The translations under genes and the position numbers were made by a program. This document shows positions 9,981 through 18,771 of a stretch of 64,000 nucleotides of DNA, in pieces. How positions within the stretch are numbered: position 1 is the stretch's first letter; each line of letters begins with the position of its first letter. Under the pieces are notes generated by a model. The model saw only the letters and a program-made list of their open reading frames with translations, had not been told where the DNA came from and ran no database searches. Origin of the DNA: Jannaschia formosa (GTDB taxonomy: Bacteria > Pseudomonadota > Alphaproteobacteria > Rhodobacterales > Rhodobacteraceae); assembly GCF_003340555.1 (NCBI RefSeq), contig NZ_QPLJ01000006.1:62001-126000 (forward strand), in the 5' to 3' direction.

Positions 9981-10690
9981 AAGTTCGACAGGCTCGAAGC
10001 GGCGGCGGCGGCGAAGCGCTCGACCAGGACGTGATCCCACATCGCGCCCATCTCGGGCGTGTCGGCATCGTGGGTCAGGGTGACGCGCGTGCCGCCCGGC
10101 TCCTCCGCGAAGGCCACCGAGAGGCGCGAGCCGTCGGTCCCGAAGCGCCAGTCCAGCAGGAGGCGCCGGCCATCGGCCTCCCGCACCTCGGCCCAGACCG
10201 CCTCCGACCCGTCGAACAGCACCTCGCGCCAGACCCCGCCGGGCCGCGCGTCGAGCACCACCGCCTGCGGCAGCGCGCCTTCGGTGCGGCCGGAGACCGA
10301 CACCGTCGCGACCGGCCACCAGAGCGCCAGGTCCTCGCAGAAGAGCTGCCACGCTTCGTCGGGGCGCAGGCGCAGGGACACGGCCCGGGTCAGACCGCCC
10401 GCACCCGCGGAGGACGCGAAGGGCGCGGCGAGCTCGGTCAGGCCGCCCAGCCAGTCGACCAGCGGCAACGCCCCGCCCGGCGCCAGCGAATAGAGGTTCC
10501 GCCGTCCCGAAGGCGTCATCGACACCAGCCCCGCGGCGGCCATGTGCTTGAGATGCTGCGACACCGCCGGGCGCGACACGGGCAGTCCCGCGGCGATGGC
10601 GCCGACGGCGGTCGGCCCCGCGCGCAACCGGTCCAGGATGGCGCGGCGCGTCGGGTCGGCGAGGGCTACGAGGATCGGTTCGTGTCGCAT
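9977..10690 (-). CDS. ArsR-family regulator fused to an SRPBCC (AHSA1-like) domain
   Basis: A 237-aa protein with an ArsR-type winged helix at residues 1-75 ([13 protein letters not shown], then [18 protein letters not shown] as recognition helix) followed by an SRPBCC/AHSA1 fold (about 95-230; [21 protein letters not shown] opens it, then [10 protein letters not shown]). No ArsR metal-site cysteines are seen, so regulation by a small ligand or protein through the SRPBCC part is more likely than metal sensing (inference). Divergent from clpP with 157 bp between starts. The target genes cannot be told from the window. Confidence 0.85.
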   Translation of the reverse strand: MRHEPILVALADPTRRAILDRLRAGPTAVGAIAAGLPVSRPAVSQHLKHMAAAGLVSMTPSGRRNLYSLAPGGALPLVDWLGGLTELAAPFASSAGAGGLTRAVSLRLRPDEAWQLFCEDLALWWPVATVSVSGRTEGALPQAVVLDARPGGVWREVLFDGSEAVWAEVREADGRRLLLDWRFGTDGSRLSVAFAEEPGGTRVTLTHDADTPEMGAMWDHVLVERFAAAAASSLSNF

Positions 10691-10847
10691 CGCTGCGGAG
10701 TTATGCGGGCCGGGTCCGACCGGTCAACCTTCACGAACGCGACACCCTCGGATCGGCGATTGCTTGAAGCCCCCCGGTCACGGCCATAGGTTCGCCTCCG
10801 ACGCCAGCCGCGACAGGCGCGGACCGGGCCTCGAAGGGACAGAGCAG

Positions 10848-11483
10848 ATGCAAGATCCAGTTGAGCACTTCCAGAACAACCTCGTCCCCATGGTGGTCGA
10901 GCAGACCTCGCGCGGGGAGCGCGCCTACGACATCTTCAGCCGCCTGCTGAAGGAGCGGATCGTCTTCGTGAACGGCCCGATCCACGACGGCATGTCGCAG
11001 CTCGTCGTCGCGCAGCTTCTGCACCTCGAGGCCGACAACCCGAACAAGGAAATCTCGATGTACATCAACTCCCCCGGCGGCAGCGTCGTCGCGGGGATGA
11101 GCATCTACGACACGATGCAGTACATCCGGCCCAAGGTCTCGACGCTGGTCTGCGGCATGGCGGCCTCGATGGGCTCGGTCATCGCGGTCGGCGGCGAGAA
11201 GGGGATGCGCTTCGCGCTGCCGAATTCCGAGATCATGATCCACCAGCCCTCGGGCGGGGCGCGCGGCATGGCCGACGACATCCTGATCTCGGCCCGCCAC
11301 ATCGAGAAGACGCGCGAGCGGCTCTATCAACTCTACGTGAAGCACACCGGCCAGGACTACGACACGGTCCAGCGCGCGCTCGACCGCGACAAGTGGATGA
11401 CGCCCGACGAGGCCAAGGAGTGGGGCCATGTCGACGAGATCGTGACGACCCGCGACGACGCCAAGGCGGCAAAGGACGCGTGA
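10848..11483 (+). CDS. clpP: ATP-dependent Clp protease proteolytic subunit
   Basis: Serine peptidase of 211 aa that forms the tetradecameric barrel working with ClpX or ClpA. The catalytic triad is S107 (GMAASMGS), H132 (MIHQPSGG) and D181 (LDRDKWM), with exactly the 25- and 49-residue spacings of E. coli ClpP. The substrate-binding YINSPGGSV strand-loop is intact. I chose ATG 10848 (preceded by AGAGCAG) because the protein then begins MQDPVEHF like alphaproteobacterial ClpP; the open frame upstream has no family likeness. clpX follows 182 bp downstream, the usual pairing. Confidence 0.97.
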   Translation: MQDPVEHFQNNLVPMVVEQTSRGERAYDIFSRLLKERIVFVNGPIHDGMSQLVVAQLLHLEADNPNKEISMYINSPGGSVVAGMSIYDTMQYIRPKVSTLVCGMAASMGSVIAVGGEKGMRFALPNSEIMIHQPSGGARGMADDILISARHIEKTRERLYQLYVKHTGQDYDTVQRALDRDKWMTPDEAKEWGHVDEIVTTRDDAKAAKDA

Positions 11484-11665
11484 CACCGCGCACGCCCGTT
11501 CCGCAACGGCGGGCGGGCGGCGCTTTCAATCCGGCGATTTTTTGGCATTGTGGGCTCCGGACGAGGCGCCTAGGGTGCCCTGAACCGACGGAATTCTAGT
11601 GGCCCGGACGTGCACGCACCGGGTCGGCGGCCCGGGAGCGGGCGCGCCAACCAGGAGGCTCGAGC

Positions 11666-12928
11666 ATGGCGAACAACACGTCAGGGGACGGAAAGAACAC
11701 CCTCTACTGCAGCTTCTGCGGTAAGTCGCAGCACGAAGTGCGCAAGCTGATCGCGGGTCCCACCGTGTTCATTTGCGACGAATGCGTTGAGCTTTGCATG
11801 GACATCATTCGCGAAGAGACGAAGGCCTCGGGCCTCAAGACCGCGGACGGCACCCCCACCCCGCGCGAGATCTGCAAGGTTCTGGACGATTACGTGATCG
11901 GGCAGGAGCATGCGAAGCGCGTGCTCTCGGTCGCGGTCCACAACCACTACAAGCGGCTCGACCATTCCGGGAAGTCCGACATCGAGCTGGCCAAGTCGAA
12001 CATCCTGCTCATCGGCCCCACGGGCTGCGGCAAGACGTTGCTGGCGCAGACGCTGGCGCGGATCCTCGACGTGCCCTTCACCATGGCCGACGCGACGACG
12101 CTGACCGAGGCGGGCTATGTCGGCGAGGATGTCGAGAACATCATCCTCAAGCTGCTGCAGGCCTCTGAATACAACGTGGAGCGGGCGCAGCGCGGCATCG
12201 TCTATATCGACGAGGTCGACAAGATCACGCGGAAGTCCGACAACCCCTCGATCACCCGGGACGTCTCGGGGGAGGGCGTGCAGCAGGCGCTGCTGAAGAT
12301 CATGGAGGGCACCGTGGCCTCCGTGCCGCCACAAGGCGGGCGCAAGCATCCACAGCAGGAATTCCTGCAGGTCGACACGACGAACATCCTGTTCGTCTGC
12401 GGAGGCGCCTTTGCCGGACTCGACAAGATCATCTCGCAGCGAGGCAAGGGCTCGGCCATGGGTTTCGGCGCCGAGGTGAAGGCCCCCGAGGACCGGACCG
12501 TGGGCGAGGCCCTCAAGGAGCTCGAGCCTGAGGACCTGCTGAAGTTCGGTCTGATCCCGGAATTCGTCGGCCGCCTGCCGGTGATCGCGACGCTGACCGA
12601 TCTCGACGAGGAAGCGCTGGTCACGATCCTGACCCAGCCGAAGAACGCGCTGGTCAAGCAGTACCAGCGCCTTTTCGAGCTGGAGGGCGTGAAGCTGACC
12701 TTCACCGGCGACGCGATGCAGGCCGTCGCCAAGCGCGCCATCGAGCGCAAGACCGGCGCCCGCGGTTTGCGCTCGATCATGGAGGACATCCTGCTCGACA
12801 CCATGTTCGAACTGCCGGGGATGGACACCGTCGACGAGGTCGTCGTCAACGAGGAGGCGGTGCGCCGCGAGGTGAAGCCGCTGCTGATCTACACCGAAGA
12901 GAAGGCCGAGCCCGCCTCGGCCGGCTGA
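11666..12928 (+). CDS. clpX: ATP-dependent Clp protease ATPase subunit ClpX
   Basis: AAA+ unfoldase of 420 aa that recognises substrates and feeds ClpP. The N-terminal zinc-binding domain shows two CxxC pairs (YCSFCGK and ICDECVELC). Walker A is GPTGCGKT, Walker [11 protein letters not shown], and the ClpP-docking IGF-type loop appears as [10 protein letters not shown] context; a sensor-2 [11 protein letters not shown] motif lies near the C-terminal domain. Start ATG 11666 has AGGAGG 8 nt upstream. The 182-bp gap to clpP includes a T-rich stretch (about 11539) and could hold a separate clpX promoter. Confidence 0.98.
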   Translation: MANNTSGDGKNTLYCSFCGKSQHEVRKLIAGPTVFICDECVELCMDIIREETKASGLKTADGTPTPREICKVLDDYVIGQEHAKRVLSVAVHNHYKRLDHSGKSDIELAKSNILLIGPTGCGKTLLAQTLARILDVPFTMADATTLTEAGYVGEDVENIILKLLQASEYNVERAQRGIVYIDEVDKITRKSDNPSITRDVSGEGVQQALLKIMEGTVASVPPQGGRKHPQQEFLQVDTTNILFVCGGAFAGLDKIISQRGKGSAMGFGAEVKAPEDRTVGEALKELEPEDLLKFGLIPEFVGRLPVIATLTDLDEEALVTILTQPKNALVKQYQRLFELEGVKLTFTGDAMQAVAKRAIERKTGARGLRSIMEDILLDTMFELPGMDTVDEVVVNEEAVRREVKPLLIYTEEKAEPASAG

Positions 12929-12946
12929 CAGGTCCCGCTTTCGTGA

Positions 12947-12970
12947 AACGGCCCGCCTCGGCGGGCCGTT
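12947..12970 (+). terminator. clpX rho-independent-type terminator
   Basis: Perfect inverted repeat AACGGCCCGCC-TC-GGCGGGCCGTT (11-bp arms) 18 bp after the clpX stop, followed by a short T-containing run (TTCTGCGTTT). The clearest terminator hairpin in this part of the window. Confidence 0.8.
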
Positions 12971-12984
12971 CTGCGTTTCGGGAC

Positions 12985-13240
12985 GATGACGGGGCTGGCC
13001 GTGATCCTGACCGCGCCGCCACGACGGTCGGCTCTGCCCTGGCCGATCACTCGCCGCAGGACATCGAGAGGCTGCGGGACGTTCTGCCGCAGACGCCGCG
13101 CCCGCGTGCCGCGAGATCGCGCTCTGCGCGCCCGCTCGGGCGGACAGGACCCGCTGGTGGGACCTGTCGCTGGTGCCGTTCACGAATGTCGCCGGCGACG
13201 GCTACGTGATCGCCTGCCGCGATGCGACCGAGCGCGCGGT
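12985..13240 (+). pseudogene. Relic of a PAS-domain (sensor) gene
   Basis: The 375 bp between clpX and the photolyase-like gene have no intact gene. In the frame of base 13143, an unstarted translation reads TRWWDLSLVPF, then GYVIACRDATERA, which closely fits the last strands and DxTER exit of a PAS domain as found in sensor kinases. The upstream part of the same frame (about 13060-13140, ending in a REIALCA-like segment) could be the degraded beginning of that fold. No start codon, ribosome binding site or downstream kinase region is present, and the frame soon runs into unrelated sequence. I read it as a decayed gene fragment. Confidence 0.45.
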
Positions 13241-13303
13241 GCGGTGCCGCGGGGCAGCGCCCGCGGGATGGACGGGCCTCGGGGCTGGCCTAGTTCGCGC
13301 GTC

Positions 13304-14533
13304 ATGTCGACGCCCTCCCTGGAAACGCTGGTCCAGCCCGACCCCGATCCGACCCGTGCCGCTGGCCTGGAGCGGCTGGCACAGTTCGTCCCGCGCGCGG
13401 GGCGGGACTACGCCGAGGGCCGGAACCACGATCTCGCGGGGCATCCTCACGTCTCCGGGCTGTCGCCCTGGCTGCGCCACCGCACCGTCACCGAGGCCGA
13501 GGTCGCGGGCGCCGTGCTGGACCGTTTCGCCCCCTCGACCGCCGAGAAATTCCTGCAGGAGGTGCTGTGGCGCGGCTACTTCAAGGGCTGGCTGGAACGG
13601 CGGCCCTCGGTCTGGGAGGACTACCGCCGCGGCCTCGACGCCGCGCGCAACCGGCTCGCCACCGAATCCGGCCTGCGGCGTGCCTGGGAGGAGGCCTGCG
13701 AGGGCCGCACCGGCATCGCCCCCTTCGACGATTGGGCGGGCGAGCTGGCCCGGACCGGCTATCTGCACAACCATGCCCGGATGTGGTTTGCCTCGATCTG
13801 GATGCACACGCTGCGCCTGCCGTGGGAGCTTGGGGCCGATTTCTTCCTGCGGCATCTGCTGGATGGCGATCCGGCCTCGAACACGCTGAGCTGGCGCTGG
13901 GTCGCGGGTCTGCACACCCGCGGCAAGGTCTATCGCGCGCGGGCCTCGAACATCGCGAAGTTCACCGGCGGGCGCTGGGACGCGCGCAGGCTGGGCCACC
14001 AGCTCGCGACCGAGGACGAGGTGACGGTGCCGGAGGCCCCGCCGCCTGCCCCGTCGGACATGCCGGAGGACGCGGCGTGGCAGCGCGGCCTGCGCACCGG
14101 CCTTCTGCTGCACGAGGATGACCTGCACCCCGACTACCTGTTCGCCCGCGGGCTGACGCCCGACGCGGCCGCCGTGCTGATCTCACCCGCGGGGCGCAGT
14201 CCGCTGGCCGTGTCGCCGAAGGTGGCGGCCTTCGTCCGGGGCCTCGCCGAGGACGCGGCGGCACGGGTCTCGGCCTCGCTGGTCACGGACCGACCCGAGG
14301 AGATCGTCGCCTGGGCGAGGGAGGCCGGGCTCCGCCAGGTCGTCGCGCCCTACGCGCCGGTCGGCCCCGGGCGCGCCGCGCTCGACCGGGTCGCGGCGGC
14401 GCTCGACATCCCGGTTATCCGCCCGCTCCGGGCCTGGGATCAGGCCGTCTGGCCTCATGCCACGGCAGGCTATTTCAAGGTGAAGGCGCGGCTGGAGCGT
14501 GTCCTCGAAGCCATCCCCGAAGACCGCAGCTGA
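13304..14533 (+). CDS. Photolyase/cryptochrome-like flavoprotein with reversed domain order
   Basis: A 409-aa protein. Residues about 20-222 carry the FAD-binding domain motifs of photolyases: LSPWLRHRTVT (53-63), FLQEVLWRGYF (83-93), GYLHNHARMWFASIW (152-166), a segment from LPWELGADFF (172-181) through HLLDGDPASNT to WRWVAG (197-202), then ASNIAKFT. In normal photolyases this domain is C-terminal, after an alpha/beta domain. Here residues about 262-400 look like that alpha/beta half instead: TGLLLHEDDLHPD, AAAVLISP, SPKVAAFVRGLAE, then VTDRPEEIVAWAREAGLRQV, VIRPLRAWDQ and TAGYFKVKARL. The order is thus swapped. ATG 13304 is the first start inside the conserved part. DNA repair or light sensing is inferred from the FAD domain only. 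Confidence 0.8.
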   Translation: MSTPSLETLVQPDPDPTRAAGLERLAQFVPRAGRDYAEGRNHDLAGHPHVSGLSPWLRHRTVTEAEVAGAVLDRFAPSTAEKFLQEVLWRGYFKGWLERRPSVWEDYRRGLDAARNRLATESGLRRAWEEACEGRTGIAPFDDWAGELARTGYLHNHARMWFASIWMHTLRLPWELGADFFLRHLLDGDPASNTLSWRWVAGLHTRGKVYRARASNIAKFTGGRWDARRLGHQLATEDEVTVPEAPPPAPSDMPEDAAWQRGLRTGLLLHEDDLHPDYLFARGLTPDAAAVLISPAGRSPLAVSPKVAAFVRGLAEDAAARVSASLVTDRPEEIVAWAREAGLRQVVAPYAPVGPGRAALDRVAAALDIPVIRPLRAWDQAVWPHATAGYFKVKARLERVLEAIPEDRS

Positions 14534-14634
14534 CGCAACGGCTTCACAGAAGCTGGCCGGTGCGCTACCTTCCGCCTATCGCAGGTCCGGCCAACGGGCC
14601 GCATTTGGGCAGAGCAGCATCGGGGCGCAGGACA

Positions 14635-15786
14635 TTGCGACAGGCAACCATCGGGGCGCGTGCGCCTGGCACCACCATTCGTATCCTCTCGACCGTCGCG
14701 GCGGCGGCCCTGCTGGCGGGCTGCCAGGCCGTCAGCACCGGCGGCGATGCCACCCGCAGCACCGCGCTCGGCACCAGCGTGCAGCTGATCGAGCGCGACG
14801 TCGAGGCGCCGGAGGTCTTCCAGACGACCGAGCTGGCGCTCTGGGACGGCCGCCCCAGCCTGGGCGGCGTCTGGGTCGCCTCCCCCGAGGTCCGCGCGCC
14901 CGAGCGCGTGATCATCCGCAACGAGGAGACGGGCAAGTTCGTCATCGGCGCGCTGTTCAAGCGCGAGCGGATCGCCCCCGGACCGAAGCTGCAGCTCAGC
15001 TCTGACGCCGCGACGGCGATCGGGGCGATCGCCGGGACGCCGGTGACGCTCGACGTGGTCGCGCTGCGCCGCGAGGAGGCGCCCGAGCCGAAGCCCGTCA
15101 TCGCCGAGCCGGAGCCCGAGGCCCTTGCCGAGGAGGAGGTCCAAGCGGCGCCGGTCGCCGTCGCTGCGGCCCTCGCCCCCGCCCCCGCCCCCGTAGCCGA
15201 GCCCGAGCCGGTGGTCGCCGCCGCCGAGGAGGAGGTCGGCGACCCGAACGCCCAGCCGGTCGACGTGCTGATGATCGCCGCCCGGGCACTCGCCGCGAAG
15301 CGCGCCGCCGAGCAGGCCGCGGCCGAGGCCGCTGCAGTGGAAGCGGCGCCCGAGACGACGGTCGTCGGCGCGGCCGCGCCCGAGGTCTCGGCGAGTTCGC
15401 TCGACGCGCCCGCGACGGCCGAGCAGGCCGCACTGTCCGGAAGCGGCCCTACGGCTGTCGAAGCCACGCGCACCGCCCCGCGCCGCCGGGGCCTCGCCCT
15501 GCTGTTCGGCCGCCGCAACGCGGTCGGCGCGCCCGAGCCGCTGCCCGCCGGGCTCTATTCCGGCCCGCCCCTGTCCTTCGTTCAGATCGGCCTCTTCGAC
15601 GAACAGACCAGTGCCCGCGCTGCCGCCGAACGTCTGGCGAGCGCCGGCGTGCTTCCCTCGATCAGGCAGCAGGGCGACAACTGGCGCGTGCTGGTCGGCC
15701 CCGCCCCCTCGGACGAGGACCGGGCGGCGGTTCTCCGCAAGGCAAAGGATCTTGGTTTCTCCGACGCCTACCCTGTCGCCGGCTGA
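14635..15786 (+). CDS. SPOR-domain lipoprotein
   Basis: Envelope lipoprotein with a C-terminal SPOR (septal peptidoglycan-binding) domain. A hydrophobic stretch ends in the lipobox LLAGC. The middle (about 130-290) is low-complexity Ala/Glu/Pro sequence. The last roughly 75 residues (FVQIGLFDEQTSARAAAERL, then WRVLVGPAPSDEDRAAVLRKAKDLGF) are a typical SPOR fold. Start is uncertain: TTG 14635 (383 aa) gives a 30-residue lipoprotein signal, while GTG 14560 would put about 54 residues before the lipobox. dacA follows 47 bp later, and the pairing with a peptidoglycan carboxypeptidase supports a cell-wall role. Confidence 0.82.
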   Translation: MRQATIGARAPGTTIRILSTVAAAALLAGCQAVSTGGDATRSTALGTSVQLIERDVEAPEVFQTTELALWDGRPSLGGVWVASPEVRAPERVIIRNEETGKFVIGALFKRERIAPGPKLQLSSDAATAIGAIAGTPVTLDVVALRREEAPEPKPVIAEPEPEALAEEEVQAAPVAVAAALAPAPAPVAEPEPVVAAAEEEVGDPNAQPVDVLMIAARALAAKRAAEQAAAEAAAVEAAPETTVVGAAAPEVSASSLDAPATAEQAALSGSGPTAVEATRTAPRRRGLALLFGRRNAVGAPEPLPAGLYSGPPLSFVQIGLFDEQTSARAAAERLASAGVLPSIRQQGDNWRVLVGPAPSDEDRAAVLRKAKDLGFSDAYPVAG

Positions 15787-15833
15787 CTGCCTATATGCCG
15801 GGGAACGCCCCAAACAGACGGAGAAGCCTAGAG

Positions 15834-16997
15834 ATGCTCCGCCCCGCGATCCTGGCCCTGATGCTGACCGCCGCGCCCCTCTGGGCGCAGGAATTCCAGA
15901 CCCGCGCCGGATCGGCGATCGTGGTCGACCACAATACCGGTCAGGTGCTGCTGTCGAAGAACGCCGACGTGCCGCTGCCGCCTGCCTCGATGTCGAAGCT
16001 GATGACGCTGCTGATGACCTTCGAGGCGCTCAAGGACGGGCGGCTGGCGCTCGACACGGTGCTGCCGGTCTCGGAACACGCGGCCAGCTTCGGCGGCTCG
16101 ACCATGTTCCTCGATCCGCGCGACCGCGTGACCGTGGAGGAGCTGATCCGCGGCGTCGTCGTGCTGTCGGGCAACGACGCGACCGTTGTGCTGGCCGAGG
16201 CGCTGAGCCCCGACGGCACCGAGGAAGGCTTCTCCCGCATGGCGACCGAGCGCGCGCGGGAGCTTGGCATGATGGACAGCGTCTTCCGCAACGCCTCGGG
16301 CTGGCCCGCGCCGGGGCATGTCATGTCGATGCGCGATCTCGCCACGCTGGCCGAGATCATCATCACCGAGCATCCGCAGTTCTACGACTACTTCGATGAG
16401 ACGGAGTTCGCCTTCGACGGCCGCGCCCCCGCCAATCGCTTCAACCGCAACCCCCTGCTGGAGCTGAATATCGGCGCCGACGGGCTGAAGACCGGTCACA
16501 CGCAGGAGGCGGGCTACGGGCTCGTCGGCTCGGCGGTGCAGGGGGATCGGCGCGTGACCTTCGTCGTCTCGGGCCTCGAGACCGAGGCGGCCCGCGCTGA
16601 GGAAAGCGAGCGCATCGTCAACTGGGCCTTCCGCCAGTTCGCCGAAGAAACGCTGCTCGACGACCCGAACGCGCCGGTGATGGAGGCCGAGGTCTTCATG
16701 GGCGAGCGGGCGACCGTGCCGCTGGTCCCGGCCGAGGGCGTCACGCTGCTGCTGCCGGTCACGGGGCGCGAGACGGTGACCGGAGAGATCGCCTATGACG
16801 GCCCGATCCAGGCGCCCGTCGCCGTGGGCGACCGGCTGGCGACGCTGACGCTCAGCCATCCGGGCGTGCCGCCGGTCGAGGTGCCGCTGGTCGCGGGCGA
16901 GGACGTGCCGCTAGCCGGCCCGTGGCGGCGCATCCAGATCACCGGCGCGAAGGTCGCGGGCAACCTGATCGGCGAGGCGCTGGAGCGGTTCCAGTAG
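15834..16997 (+). CDS. dacA: D-alanyl-D-alanine carboxypeptidase (PBP5/6 type)
   Basis: Periplasmic low-molecular-weight penicillin-binding protein (peptidase S11) that trims the terminal D-Ala from peptidoglycan stems; 387 aa. A signal peptide ends at about AQE (residue 20). Active-site motifs are all present: SMSK (52-55), SGN (112-114) and KTG (219-221). After the catalytic domain comes a beta-rich PBP5_C-like domain (about 290-370). Start ATG 15834 has GGAGAAG upstream. tmk follows 85 bp downstream on the same strand. Confidence 0.95.
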   Translation: MLRPAILALMLTAAPLWAQEFQTRAGSAIVVDHNTGQVLLSKNADVPLPPASMSKLMTLLMTFEALKDGRLALDTVLPVSEHAASFGGSTMFLDPRDRVTVEELIRGVVVLSGNDATVVLAEALSPDGTEEGFSRMATERARELGMMDSVFRNASGWPAPGHVMSMRDLATLAEIIITEHPQFYDYFDETEFAFDGRAPANRFNRNPLLELNIGADGLKTGHTQEAGYGLVGSAVQGDRRVTFVVSGLETEAARAEESERIVNWAFRQFAEETLLDDPNAPVMEAEVFMGERATVPLVPAEGVTLLLPVTGRETVTGEIAYDGPIQAPVAVGDRLATLTLSHPGVPPVEVPLVAGEDVPLAGPWRRIQITGAKVAGNLIGEALERFQ

Positions 16998-17082
16998 CGG
17001 CGCGGCTGCAGCGCCCGCCTTCCGGCGCCCGGCCCGCATGTCCGACATTCACCCCCGCCGAGATTTCCTCTAGGCGGTGCCC

Positions 17083-17679
17083 ATGTTCATCTCCTTCGAA
17101 GGCATCGACGGCTGTGGCAAGTCCACCCAGGCCCGCCTGCTGGTCCGCCACCTGGAGGCGCGGGGCACGCCCGTCCTGTTCAACCGCGAACCCGGTGGCT
17201 CGGACGGTGCCGAGGCCGTGCGCGCCCTGCTGGTCGAGGGCGATCCCGGCCGCTGGTCGCCGGTCAGCGAGCTTCTGCTCTACATGGCCGCGCGGCGCGA
17301 CAACCTGGAACGCCGCATCGCCCCGGCGCTGGCGCGCGGCGACTGGGTCGTGTCCGACCGCTGGACCGACAGCACCCGCGTCTACCAGGCCACCCGCGGG
17401 GGGGACCGCGCGGTGGTGGACGCGCTGCAGGACCTCGTGATCGCCCGCGAGCCCGACCTGACCTTCGTCATCGACATGGACCCGGAGCGGGCGCTGACCC
17501 GCGGCCTCGCCCGCGGCGGCGAGGAGGACCGGTTCGAGCAGCTTGGCCTCGACTTCCAGCGCACGATCCGCGCGGGCTATGCGGCGCTGGCGCGGGACTA
17601 CCCCGGGCGCATCCGCATCGTCGATGGCGATGCCGCGCCGGAGGCCGTCGCGGACCGCGTCCGCGCCCTGCTGCCATGA
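17083..17679 (+). CDS. tmk: Thymidylate kinase
   Basis: Converts dTMP to dTDP with ATP in the cytosol; 198 aa. P-loop EGIDGCGKST lies at the N terminus, the DR motif in VVSDRWTDST, and the LID region in RGGEEDRFEQ. Start ATG 17083 gives the family's usual MFISFEGID opening; a GTG at 17077 would add two residues. Its stop overlaps the holB start (ATGA), so tmk and holB are translationally coupled, as in many bacteria. Confidence 0.96.
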   Translation: MFISFEGIDGCGKSTQARLLVRHLEARGTPVLFNREPGGSDGAEAVRALLVEGDPGRWSPVSELLLYMAARRDNLERRIAPALARGDWVVSDRWTDSTRVYQATRGGDRAVVDALQDLVIAREPDLTFVIDMDPERALTRGLARGGEEDRFEQLGLDFQRTIRAGYAALARDYPGRIRIVDGDAAPEAVADRVRALLP

Positions 17680-18731
17680 GCGACATCCCCGAGCCGGACC
17701 GCCTCGGCGACGCCCCCCACCCGCGCGAGACCGACCGCCTTCTCGGGCAGGAGGCCGCCGAGGCCGCCTTCCTCGACGCCTGGAACTCGGGCCGGCTGCA
17801 TCACGGCTGGCTGCTGACCGGCCCGCGCGGCGTGGGCAAGGCGACGCTGGCCTGGCGGATCGCCCGCTTCCTGCTGACCGATCCGCCCCTGCCCGCGCCG
17901 TCGCTCGACCCCCGGCCGGGGCACCCTGCCCTGCCGCGCCTGAAGGCCCTGTCGGAGCCGGGGCTGATGCTGCTGCGCCGCCCCTGGGACGAGAAGGCGA
18001 AGCGGCTCAAGCAGGACATCACCGTCGATGAGGTGCGGCGGCTGGGCGGGTTCTTCGGCCTCTCGGCGGGCGGGCGGAGGGTCGTGCTGGTCGATGCGGC
18101 AGACGACCTGAATCCCTCGGCGGCGAACGCCATCCTGAAGCTGCTGGAGGAGCCGCCGAAGCAGGCCACCCTGCTGCTGGTCGCGCAGAAGCCCGCGGGG
18201 CTGTTGCCGACGATCCGCTCGCGCTGTCGCGTGCTGCGGCTGGGGCGGCTGGGTCCGGATGCGTTGGCCGAGGCGGTCGCGCAGGCGGGCGGCGGCGACG
18301 AGGGCCTGGCCCTCGCCGACGGCTCGGTCGGCGCCGCCCTGTCGCTCGGCGCGGGCGGGGCGGAGGTCTATGCCGCGCTCCTCTCGCTCTACGCCCGCGG
18401 CCAGATGGACCGGGGCGCGGCGCGGAAGCTCGCCGATGCCTGTGCCGGGCGGCAGGGGGCGGAGCGGCTGCAGCAGACTCTCGACGCCATCGACCGCCTG
18501 CTCCACCGCGCGGCGCGCGCCGGGCTGCTCGGGCCGCCTTCCGATGCCGGGCCGCGAGAGGCGGAGACCCTCGCCCGCCTCGCCCCCCACGACGGCGCAG
18601 CGCGCGACTGGGCCGCGCTGGCCCAGAAGGTCGCGGACCGCGCGGCCCATGCCCGCACCGTCAACGTCGATCCGGCAGCCATTGTCTGGGATGCGCTCGC
18701 CGCCATAGACGAGGCCGCGCGCCGGGTCTGA
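17676..18731 (+). CDS. holB: DNA polymerase III delta' subunit
   Basis: Clamp-loader component, 351 aa, AAA+ fold. Walker A-like GPRGVGKAT is near residue 50; the arginine-finger type sequence and LLEEPPKQATLLLVAQ (sensor-1 region, with SRCRVLRLG after it) are typical of delta'. The C-terminal part is helical. Overlaps tmk by 4 bp; tatD follows 40 bp on, giving the common tmk-holB-tatD order. Confidence 0.94.
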   Translation: MSDIPEPDRLGDAPHPRETDRLLGQEAAEAAFLDAWNSGRLHHGWLLTGPRGVGKATLAWRIARFLLTDPPLPAPSLDPRPGHPALPRLKALSEPGLMLLRRPWDEKAKRLKQDITVDEVRRLGGFFGLSAGGRRVVLVDAADDLNPSAANAILKLLEEPPKQATLLLVAQKPAGLLPTIRSRCRVLRLGRLGPDALAEAVAQAGGGDEGLALADGSVGAALSLGAGGAEVYAALLSLYARGQMDRGAARKLADACAGRQGAERLQQTLDAIDRLLHRAARAGLLGPPSDAGPREAETLARLAPHDGAARDWAALAQKVADRAAHARTVNVDPAAIVWDALAAIDEAARRV

Positions 18732-18771
18732 CGGGTTGCGCCCCCGGCCCGCGCGGCCTAGCTCGGCGCCC

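Noticed and set aside
11490-11525. Imperfect inverted repeat after clpP
   Set aside because: Arms CGCCCGTT and AACGGCGGGCG need a bulge, and no T tract follows at once. Too weak to list as terminator.
12943-13209. 88-codon plus-strand frame after clpX
   Set aside because: It begins within the terminator hairpin and lacks any motif; the PAS-like signal is in a different frame.
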